The notes under the pieces were generated by a model. That model was not told the DNA's origin and made no database searches. It was given only the letters and a program-made list of their open reading frames with translations. A stretch of DNA of 64,000 nt, taken from NCBI GenBank assembly GCA_949130495.1, contig OX422221.1, positions 30,392,917-30,456,916 of the forward strand, read 5' to 3'. Within the stretch, counting starts at the first letter, position 1; each line of letters begins with the position of its first letter. The stretch comes from Sambucus nigra (taxonomy: Eukaryota; Streptophyta; Magnoliopsida; Dipsacales; Adoxaceae). The position numbers were made by a program, and so were the translations under genes. Shown in pieces: positions 51,413 to 61,438 of the stretch.

Positions 51413-51618
51413 GGGTATGCCCATGCCTGAAGGCACGCTAATAATTTTGAAATCTATTAAGTTTTGTATAATCTAAATAATAAATATTTTATATATTATA
51501 AGTGTAATTTTTCAAAGTATTGAATCGTGTAAATTTAAGTAGGGTTGAATCTTGTATAATTAAGTCAAAAAATGTTTTTCTTTACGACACATAAATGCCT
51601 TCAGGCACGGGCATATGG
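51413..51618. mobile_element. MITE-like element with ~23-bp terminal inverted repeats
   Basis: The left end GGGTATGCCCATGCCTGAAG pairs with the right end, whose reverse complement is CCATATGCCCGTGCCTGAAG. TA flanks both sides (51411-51412, 51619-51620). It is 206 bp long and non-coding. TA target duplication suggests a Tc1/Mariner-type origin, but the TIR is not the common Stowaway one. Confidence 0.6.
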
Positions 51619-51639
51619 TAGTATATATCAACCATGCTT

Positions 51640-52262
51640 AATAAATAACAAATAATCCAATAGTGGGTCCAAAATAACGCAATGCAAAATAGACAAAATA
51701 AACAATAATTTGTAAAAATAAAATGGTAAAACATAATCGATACCACCTACAAATTCGTATTTGTAAATACTACATTTGATATAAGACGGGAAATGAATAC
51801 AAAAATAAGAAATAAAAAATATGCCTCAATCATAAATCATGTTAATTATTTGTTAATCATAAATCCACTTATGCAATTTCACACATTCATGCCATTATAG
51901 TGCTTATTTCAAGAACAATGCACAAATTTGAAAAATAACTGGTATTACTTTATATTAAAAAAAAATTATGATACAATTATCTCTTCCACTACCTTTGTTT
52001 CCCAAAAATTGCAAATCTAGAGTCCTAATTTTAAATCCAGATACTTTAATCCCAAAACTCTAAAAGTACATAGTTGTGATGTTTAAACACTGTGATGTTT
52101 TTCAACGCTGCAAGTCTATCTATTGTGTCTCCCAACTGCTATCCATCAGACCTGCATCACAAAAATGATGATATACAACTTATTTAAAGAATGCAATTTC
52201 GAGGATCAATAGAGATAAATGACTGCCCGTGGAAAATTATAAGGTCGTGATAACAAATGGAT

Positions 52263-52328
<66 letters not shown>

Positions 52329-54459
52329 TATAGCCATTAACACTCCTCATCTGCTCTCTCCACTGTCCATAAATATGATTAAAAAAAAATTTGGCATATA
52401 TAACTTTAATTATCTAGCTCTAGACAATGAAAGTACTTGGCTATAAAATTTTAAGGTTTAGATATTAAAATTCTCATGAAAGTAAATAGGAAAATGCCAT
52501 GATGTCATTTTCAAAAGTAATTTTCTTGAACTCCTCGATATCTTTTCACATCCTATCAATCACATAATTCATATGACTCTGTGTAGCCCTTCCTCCAAAA
52601 TATTTCTTGGTAAATCAGGAAACAACTAAGATTAGAATTTTTCCAGACAACAATCTTGTATGTCAATGATTTGACCAAAATCGTGGTCACATTTGAAGGG
52701 TGTACAAAGCTAAGGATTTTAACACGTCATCTTTAAGACACTCTAAGGGGCAAGGATAATTATACTCATTTCAGAGGCTATTTTACATAACAATGACTCG
52801 AGCTCCAAAGGCACACAATCAGTAGAAAAATTGATTAAAAGAGGGGAAATAATTTATAAGAATGGGTTATAACTATTATCAAACAAAAACTATAGTTTTA
52901 CAAATTGTTAATTGATTCTGATTTCATTATTTACCGAATTCTGAGTGTCCTATTGTTGCTATCGAAATATAGGCCGAGTACCTGTAATTGAATCGAGCAA
53001 GCAATCTACATCAAGTCAATTAGCAGTTGTACACAGTACCTTGTGTTCTTGTTCAGCACAGAGAGGGTTTGATGAGAGGGTTTCAGATAGAAGGCTTGAT
53101 ATATAAAGAGAGTTTAATTTAGGAAGCCATTAAATTAATCAATGTTTTGAGATATTAACTGACTAAAAATACCTGTGCAACACTATTGAAGGGTGGGCGG
53201 GAATTGCCTCTGTCATAGAATAAATTTATAATGTCTTCCAATGTCATTAATTTGAAGAAATGCTACTAACCCTCACTGAAAAAATGTTACTAACCCTCTT
53301 CACTAAAGGTTGTTTAGGACGCTACTATGAGAACTTGTATACCTCCAATTGCAGCAGTAACCAAAAGAAAGCCATAATATCTCAATAAAAAATTCCAATT
53401 TCAATTTAAATATTCTTCAACATCTCAATAAAAATTTGAATGTAAAAATTCAGAAATCTCAACAATCAAGGTTGAGGTTGCGGGACATTAAGCTCAAACA
53501 AATCCAATGATGTCTTTATATAATCTCAAACACAGTTCATGTTTCTAAATTGAAATCACCAATATGTCTTTATTGTGTTATTAGGCTGTTATGGCCATTC
53601 CCATTTGGCCACAATAGGCTCAACTATTGCAACAGGATATATTTGAGGCCAATGGATTCAAAAAGCAAAGAGGCCTTGAGTTGTGTTGCAGAAGTGGTAG
53701 AATGATGTGAGACGCTTAAAACGCACCCCAAACATCAAGAACGTGAGTTTATATAGATTTTTAACCTGCAAAAAAACAAACAAAATTAGTAGAATGTTAA
53801 AACTCAGATCTGAACCCCAAATAGCAAAAAAACTTCATAAATTTTTAGCACAAAACAAAAATAAAAAAGGGCAAACGCCTCTTCAGTATATTCTTATAAA
53901 CTCACTGAGTTGATGTACCAAGAAAAGGGCAAGAATAGAGAGATGTCAAATACAAAAACCCATTATTTAAATCGTGATAATAAACCCGTAAAGAAATCGA
54001 AGCATTAAACCCATTTTTGCATACCTGTCCATGTAAACACAACTTTGGGTACCTGTCAATGTAAACCAACTTCTAGATACCTGTCCGTGTAAATCAAAGA
54101 CCAACACTGTTGAAAGAAAAACCAATGAAGAGAAAAATCCCAGTTCAACAATGTTGTGAGAGTACCTCTGTATAGTTAATAAGAACAAAAAATTAAGCCA
54201 AAAGTGATATAGAAAAAAAAAATTAACACCCGAAAACAAAGTATTAAACCCAAATCTTAGATCCCTGAAATAGTTAATAAGAATAAAAAAAATAATAAAT
54301 GAAATTAAGCCAAAAGTTAAAGATGTTATGAGTGTACCTGATCTTGTGAGATCGAAAAAATCAAACATAAAACCCATACGAACAGGTGAGAGAGGGAGAG
54401 AGAAAGATACAATATGGATCTCGTGTGAGTAGGTGAGGCATATATGGAGTACACGCCAC

Positions 54460-54496
<37 letters not shown>

Positions 54497-54730
54497 TAGA
54501 AGAGGCTTTGAGAGTGAGAATAAGGGGTAAATCGGTTCAATCTTGGTGTCCAAATCTCCAAAATGGTAAAATAATATTATATCCTTGTGTTTGAATTTAA
54601 TAAGAAGGGGAAAAACTTAGAGTGTGTCAAAAGAGGAGGGAGTCCAAAATTTTCAAGGGTTAAAAGGGTAATACAAAAAAAATTATCTTTATGACATCAT
54701 AAGTTAAGCTTATGACATACATAAGTTTTA
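51640..54730. other. Intergenic with microsatellites, no gene recognised
   Basis: TG then AG runs at 52265-52325; GA run at 54464-54490. 54018-54098 holds three imperfect tandem copies of a ~30-bp unit built on ATACCTGTCCATGTAAA. A motif AGTTAATAAGAA followed by AATTAAGCCAAAAGT occurs twice (54175-54210, 54271-54318). The 136-residue minus ORF at 53967-54377 is Phe/Leu-rich because the plus strand is A-rich and is not supported as a gene. Confidence 0.5.
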
Positions 54731-54736
54731 TAACTT

Positions 54737-54738
54737 AT

Positions 54739-54822
<84 letters not shown>

Positions 54823-54824
54823 TG
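54737..54824. repeat. TA and GA microsatellite
   Basis: TA run followed by GA run, ending at the foldback element. Confidence 0.95.
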
Positions 54825-55200
54825 CAGGCCCCTGTGCACACTGAGTTTACACATGTGCTGGCGCACACCAATTTTTTTTTAAATATTATAAAAAAAATTG
54901 AGTTGATTTTTTTTATATGATATTTATATATTTCAACTGACCCATATGAAAAAAATTAGCTCAAAAACACTTCTTTTGCTTTTTTAAAAAAATCGGTCAA
55001 TCTTTTGGAGCTTTTAAAGAGCTTAAAAATAGCAAAAGATTGACCATTTTTTTACAAATAGCAAATAAAGTTTTTTTGAGTTGATTTTTTTTATATGGGT
55101 CTCTTCAAATGTTTAAATATCACATAAAAAAATCAACTCAAAAATTTACTTTTTCTATTTTAAAAACATATTGTGCAAACTTAGTGTGCATATGAGCCTG
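54825..55200. mobile_element. Foldback (long inverted-repeat) element
   Basis: Nearly the whole 376 bp is one inverted repeat with its apex near 55015. The ends are CAGGCCCCTGTGCACACTGA and, on the other strand, CAGGCTCATATGCACACTAA. The arms share TTGAGTTGATTTTTT, GACCCATAT and GGTCAATCTTTTG. It sits between a GA run and a TG run. No convincing target duplication was seen. Confidence 0.8.
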
Positions 55201-55201
55201 T

Positions 55202-55202
<1 letters not shown>

Positions 55203-55250
<48 letters not shown>
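55203..55250. repeat. TG microsatellite
   Basis: Almost pure TG run; overlapping ORFs on both strands are artefacts. Confidence 0.95.
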
Positions 55251-55255
<5 letters not shown>

Positions 55256-55399
55256 ATGTAAGACAAGTTAGAGAGAGAGGCTTATCTCTGAAGTTTTCTA
55301 GTTTTTCATTCTCTTCCGACCATAACTTCTCTAACACCAAAACAACCATATGCAAAAGCGATCACTAATGGTGAACTTTCAAAAACAGAAAGAAAAACA

Positions 55400-57058
55400 A
55401 TGATTTCACTTTCTACAAAGTTATCTGATATAGCTCATCATTTTATCAAACTCCCTAAACAATATTTCCATGAAGATAAATCTATCATCAAAATTTCAAA
55501 TGAGATCGACCAAGTTTCATTGGAAACGTGTAAGTCCAAACTTATGGGAACACTACTAGTATCTATGGGCCATACCATAATTATCGAATCTTTGAAGAAA
55601 TCTCTCTCGAAAATTTGGGATTATCAATAACCATGGAGGCTTATACCCATAGGTAAAGATTTCAATACTCTATTTTAGTTAACATGAATAAGCCTAAGAT
55701 GATATAAACAATCCAATTGAATATATGGTTTTATAAACAAATGTATGTTTTTACAAATTTAACCCTTAAAAATTTGTCTCATCAAATCCTCGCTCACGGG
55801 TACGATTATGGATCTTCCTGATCAATTTTGGCCTCTCGATTTCTACTTGAAATAACTAGAGCTGTGGGTGTTCCTATTATGATTACGGAAGCAATTTTAG
55901 AGAAATAATTTGGTATGTTTGCAAGGGTTCTTATTAGGGCTGACAATTTTTAACACGATAACCCGTTTATGTTAATAACCCGAAATGACCCGAACTTGAC
56001 ACGATTAGCTTGTATAGATTTAAGACTGCTCAAAACTTCTACTTAAATAAAATCAACGCGACCCGAAAATGACACGACTAACCCGAATTGCCACCCCTAG
56101 TTCTTATAGACATTGATTTCTTATTCCATATACCTAGTGTTGTTATAGTAGAGAATGAGGACATGAAAATTACCATCAAAATAATTATTGGAAACACCAC
56201 AAGTTTTGTTAGTTTTGTGAATGCATTGGGCATCCTATTTATTTGTGTCTAGAGATTAAAAAGAAAATTCATTCTTCTTCCTGTGAAGAATATTATTTAT
56301 TTAATGAAACCACTATTTATAATGGTTAGTAGGTACATGGTAACTTTTAAAAAATGAGTTTCTATGTTTAATTCTCATGAAAAAGTTATAATCGTTAATA
56401 ACCAAAGCCATGCACCCTAAAGGATACGCATTTTGGTCAAGAATATAATAGTTACTCAATAGGTTGTTACTGATCCTCCCGAACATAAAGCAATCGACAA
56501 AGTGGATGGCAATGGAGTAATTATTATGCAAAAGATTCTTAATCTTTCGAAACCTAAGAAAACCCAAAATATATATTATGTTCAGATTCTTTACTCAGTT
56601 GAAAAATAGGGGAATAGTGATGTTATTTCAGGACCATTGGAAGGAATCAAGATAATGTCTAATCATGGAAATAATAATTCAAAGTACCACATAATCACCT
56701 TTTAAATGAACGAGCATGCCTACGAATAATTACCTCTGGGTTAACAAACCCGTAACCTAGTGAATAAAAATCATAACATTTGTTTAGATGATATTGACAT
56801 TTCTTCTGATTCTAATGACGAAATGATCTCTTTGGAAGATATTCCAAATTTCAATGAGCATTTGTCAGTTCAAACAAATGATTCAATGTGGGAAGAAGAG
56901 GAAGATTCTATTCATGGACTAAACTTATATATTGAGATCCCACAATATAATTATCCACCCAAGCTCGTGCTATCACTGAAGAATCGGTCGGTAAGAAATG
57001 TGGCAAAAATCAATATCATTTTTTCATTGCCCATGTTTGAAAATTGTTTGAAGTATTA
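55400..57058 (+). pseudogene. DUF4283/zinc-knuckle retroelement-type ORF remnant
   Basis: Text at 55460-55670 (EDKSIIKISNEIDQV, CKSKLMGTLLVS, LKKSLSKIWDYQ, stop, PWRLIPIGKDFNTLF) follows the DUF4283 pattern found in plant L1 ORF1-like proteins. It continues with RAVGVPIMITEAIL and, after removing the MITE at 55935-56099, ARVLIDIDF. A CCHC-like knuckle, CECIGHPIYLC, is near 56220. A long acidic Ser/Asp-rich tail (56760-57058) follows. Multiple stops. The intact proteins bind nucleic acid. Confidence 0.6.
55935..56099. mobile_element. hAT-type MITE with 8-bp target duplication
   Basis: The ends TAGGGCTGACAATTTTTAA and, inverted, TAGGGGTGGCAATTCGGGTT form TIRs. The flanking octamer GTTCTTAT is perfectly duplicated (55927-55934 and 56100-56107). 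It is 165 bp, non-coding, with several ACCCG motifs. The 8-bp duplication and TAGGG termini point to the hAT superfamily. Confidence 0.92.
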
Positions 57059-58489
57059 GGCAAAGTTGAAGATTCATCTTCTATCAGTTAAGGCATGGTT
57101 AATCAAAAGTTGGACTTCCCAATCTTAACTGATGATGAGAAATAGGCTCTTAAAGATAACTTAATACCTTTTGCTTCTTGTTCAAGACTCCATAAATTTT
57201 CATAGGTTATATTTTAATGTATGTTGAGCTTATTAGAGACCTAGTAGAAGCTTTTTCTCCTAACTCTTTATATATACAAATATTAAAGGAGGAGGGGTTT
57301 ACAAAATCTATAAAACAGGTTTTGTATCTATTTATTTGGTCTTTGTTAACTAATGGTTGAGATTAAATTGGAGGGGTTTGAATCCAATGGCCTAGAATCA
57401 AACAAGGATCGATCCGTGTAAACTTTGGGACTCACAATCAGTAAAGTGGCTAGAGTACAACTTTGGGACTCATAATCCGTGTAAACTTCCTACACCCACT
57501 CCCCTCACCTCACCACTCCTCAAACCTAGAGCTTTTCTCTCTCGTCAATGGCTCCCCCAATCCCAGAGCCTCTCTCTCACTGTTTAAACTTGAATCCTTT
57601 GTTTGAGTATATGATTTGTGTTAAGGTTCTTTGTTTTGGGTGCCTGTTTAGGTAATGAGGGTTAAGATCTGGTGAGCTTAGTGAATTTCTCTCTCTCTCT
57701 CTCTAGGCATGGATTTTACTGTTTTTATATTATAATTTTTTTTTAAATTTCTCCCTCGAAATACATACGTGTAGTTTTTATTGTTCACTTAACTCATGTT
57801 ATAGTTTTTATATGAATTTTATATTGTAGCAAATCTGCTCCCATAAGGGTAGGAGAGATGGTTTCCATATTTTCTTATTGTTCAAACTGTTCAGCCCGTC
57901 GTACGCCCCGCTGTCTTTCGGCGTTGCCGCCTGCTCTTCATCTCGCATTTGGTGGAGGTATCTCTCTCACTCTGTCTCTATTTTCAGTTTGAGATTTTAT
58001 TTTTTGAAATTTTTATGTACAGGTATTCGAGAAGGATTGTTTGAAATCTTTTTTTTTTCCAAATCTCTTATGTATAGTTATTAAGCTTGAAGTAGTTTTG
58101 GGGTTTTTTAGTTTCTCTCACTCTCTCTCTTCATTTCACAAAGATAATATTCGAAGGTGGTTTTGGAGATACAAGTTCTATTTGGAAACATGTATCAGCA
58201 GGAGGTGGTTTTGGAGATGGGTTTAGCTGGTTCACGATTTGCTGGTTTGGGGTGTGGGTATAGCAATCCGGGTATGGGCTGCTCGATTTAGCTACTGGGA
58301 ATGGAGATTAGTGAAGATGGTTGGAGGTTATGGGAAATGGGTATTCGGGTTAGCACAACTGGATCTTGGGTATGGAAGTTATTGGGTCTCACTGGAGCAA
58401 TGGGTATGGAATCAGGTTTAGGCAGGTTACTGAGGTCATGGGTTTTCCGGTAGGTTTGGATAGAAGGTGTGTGTGTGTGTGTGTGCATG
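57059..58489. other. Unassigned sequence
   Basis: 57485-57590 is CT-rich and contains ATGGCTCCCCCAATCCC, which looks like a plant 5' leader and start, but the frame ends after about 35 codons. A G-rich frame at 58150-58440 has repeated GGT/GGG-type words. No family recognised. A TG run at 58467-58484 borders the next LTR. Confidence 0.35.
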
Positions 58490-59512
58490 TGTAATACCCC
58501 GTATTTTTATAGCTTTTAAATTATGGGATTTATTAAATCTAATTGAGATAAATTAATTTAATTTTAATCCGGAATGTTGCTTTAAATATTTACTAGCGTG
58601 ACGAGAGTTAGTAATTATTGAAAATTTGTTATTTGTTGCATATTACTGGATGAGTATAGTAATATATGAGATTTATTTTTATAATATTGTCACGTGTGAA
58701 TAAAATGGCAATTTTAGAAATTTAAGTCGGGACGCGCCTGTGTCGTGTCGGGACTAAATGTGAATTAATAAATGTGAATATTTTATAAGTTGTTCAGATG
58801 GTCGTTTTGAGTGCGCCAACGCATCCGGAAGGGTCGAGATAGTTAGAAAAGTGTAACCGAGAGTTTAGTTTGGGTCTCGGGGCGTTTTTAGGCCTAATTA
58901 GTAACCCGGGAGGGCATTTTGGTCATTTTACTTTTTTGGGTAATTAAACCCACGAAAATTAGAGGAGTTATATCAGATACCTAGGTTACCTTCTAGGGTT
59001 AGAAACTCTAAATACAAGTGACGGCCATAGGAGAGGAAGGAGAGAGCTCTCAAGGCAAATTCAAGGCCCAAAACTCAACGGTTTGCACCGCCGCCACCAC
59101 CAACGCATAGATGGCGAGACGGGGAACGCAACCATACCGAATTTGGCACCAAACGAGAACTCTGAAAATCCTAGGCAAGTGTTTATCTTGCTTATTTCGT
59201 TGGTGCATCTTTCATATTGGTTTAGGAATGATTAGGATGAATTGTATGGAAGAAAAACCCAATTTGAGATAGGAAATTGCATGTAGTGATGACTTAAATG
59301 ATATTATGGAAACCCTTTGTCTTGTAAAGGATTAAGAGTTTGATTAAGAAAAGAGTTCTAATTAGATACCAACACTAAAAAAATTATTCCGGATGATCGG
59401 ACCATTGGAATCGCTTGAAATTTTAGTATGTTGTAGCGAACGGCGAGACGGGACTGCTGATAAAAATTCAGCTTGATCGGACGGTCGGATTTCTAAAAAT
59501 TTTATTTTTACT

Positions 59513-59624
59513 AGAGAGTTTTATATTTTGAGGACTCTTAGAAAGTTTTATATTTTGAGGAATCTTAGAGAGTTTTATATTTTGAGGAATCTTAGAGAGT
59601 TTTATATTTTGAGGACTCTTCAAA
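59513..59624. repeat. 27-bp tandem repeat, four copies
   Basis: The unit is close to GAGAGTTTTATATTTTGAGG plus ACTCTTA, with one or two substitutions between copies. Confidence 0.95.
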
Positions 59625-60139
59625 TTATAAAATAATTCAATTAAAACTCCATTTTAATTCTGATTTCGAAGCCATTTGAAATTCTCATCTTTGAAAATAA
59701 AATTCAAAATCCTTTAATGTAAGGCGAAATCTAGATTTTTGGGATATCTTGCATGAGGGACAATGTAAGTATATGTTAAAGGGGAGAGACACGTAAGAGG
59801 GTTACGTTGGAACAAATGTGTATACCTACAGAATTTTATACTTGGGAGGATAGAATCCATGAGCGTTATGTAGTAAGTGGAGAAGTTCCTCAAATTAAAA
59901 TAAGATGTGAATGGTTATACGTGATAACTAAATAATGAGAAATAAATGCGAATGACGTAATTATGGGAATTGAGAATTTACCCGTTATTGATATGGTAAT
60001 ATGAGTATATTTATATGATTGTGTATGCATATACTATCTATGTGGGAAAATCATGCCCACGCTACTTGCTATCCCTGAAGTTTCCGCGCTGGGAGAGTTT
60101 TATCTCGATGGGACCTTTATGGGGGATATTGACTTGTAC

Positions 60140-60330
60140 CCTAGAAGATAGATATCCTTGGTACAGGCTATCGGAATGATAGTTCAGACGGTCCTAAGAG
60201 ATGCGGGTATGGGCTTTCCTCTTAGAGACTTGGAATCTATGCTTCGCCTCATTTTGTTTGTGTATAGGTATCCTTGGTACAGGCTATCGCAGTGATAGTT
60301 CAGACGGTCCTAAGGGACTTGGAACCTATA
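60140..60330. repeat. Duplicated ~60-bp block in the LTR
   Basis: TATCCTTGGTACAGGCTATC followed by GATAGTTCAGACGGTCCTAA occurs at about 60147-60203 and again at 60268-60324, each followed by a GACTTGGAA-CTAT block. Confidence 0.9.
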
Positions 60331-61425
60331 GTTTGTATATGTATTAATACAATTCGAGAGTGATTTCGAATTTGTATTCCCCTTAATATGAGTGATATGG
60401 GGTTTGGATAGTAGAGCATGTCCGCACCATAGTTTTATTTGGGGTTCTGTTATGGTTTATATATATATTTTACGAGTGGTTAATATATATATGAAATTCT
60501 GAAATCTGGAACTGTCTTCTGTGATGTGATATGTAGGACGTGGTTGATAACTCAAATTATAAATATTTGTGTTGAGAAAGTATAATATGACACTGGAAAA
60601 CTTTATTGATTTATAAGGTTAAAATGAGAACTTTGGTTACTAATTGAATTGTATCTTCAAACAATTAAATCGTTAATTTTGAATCTTACGAGTAACATAA
60701 GATAAATTAATCCATTGGGAAAGGATAGCATGTTATATGATGAGATAGACCATTGGGAAGGTTAGTGCGATAGGTGTGGAGATTAGAAGAGAGGTGAGAA
60801 TTTCTCAAGAGAGTGTCGCACTAATATGTTGTTGCATTGGCCTGTATCGATTTAAATACTTGCTAAACGTATTTTAAATCAAACACACTATCGGGCTCTG
60901 ACCCGTTTCTTTTTTCTCTTTCTCTCTCTTGTATATATATGTATGTATTATAGGTGCCCAGCCACAGGGGCGTCTTGCTTAGGATCTTTTGGAAGGAACG
61001 CGCTGCAGCTTAGGTGGGAGTGGCAGGTCTCTTGATTAGACGACTTTGTTCATTCGGATCCGTTCTTAGTACTTTCATCTAGTTGAGCATGTGTAGCTCT
61101 TTCCATTATTCCGTTGTTATTGGACATTTGTATTTCAATTATTTCCAGTATTATTACTATGGGATTTATTCAGTTTGGATGTGTGACTTTAGATTTCATA
61201 CTTTGACATTCGATTGACGAATGTGTTAAATTAATTGGATTATGTTGCATAATTTAAGGTGGTGTGTATGAAAATGGTTTTGACACTTAACTTAATTATT
61301 TAGGGTGTTTAAATTGGAAAAGTATTTTTTCGACAGTGATGCTAAGAATGAACCAACTGTTCACCTTGATTTTAATTTAATAAAGGAGTGATCACCCGGT
61401 ATTTAATTAGGCAAGGTGTCACAGG

Positions 61426-61438
61426 TGGTATCAGAGCA
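61426..61438 (+). promoter_or_regulatory. Primer binding site (tRNA-iMet)
   Basis: TGGTATCAGAGCA, two bases after the LTR, the standard plant retroelement site complementary to the 3' end of initiator tRNA-Met. Confidence 0.93.

Larger units (their letters stand above)
58490..61423 (+). repeat. 5' LTR of the Tekay/Del-like element
   Basis: Starts TGTAATACCCC in a TG microsatellite and ends GGCAAGGTGTCACA. It shares its terminal 100 bp and overall layout with 47629-51382. It contains AGGCAAGT at 59173, palindromic words near 59388-59490, a 27-bp tandem repeat at 59513-59624, and a duplicated block at 60140-60330. Confidence 0.88.

Noticed and set aside
53967..54377. 136-residue hydrophobic minus-strand ORF resembling a membrane protein
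   Set aside because: Phe/Leu/Ile richness follows from the A-rich plus strand; the region contains small tandem duplications and the frame shows no family motif.
61426..61438. Possible tRNA-Met gene fragment
   Set aside because: Only 13 bases, located two bases after an LTR end; it is the primer binding site.
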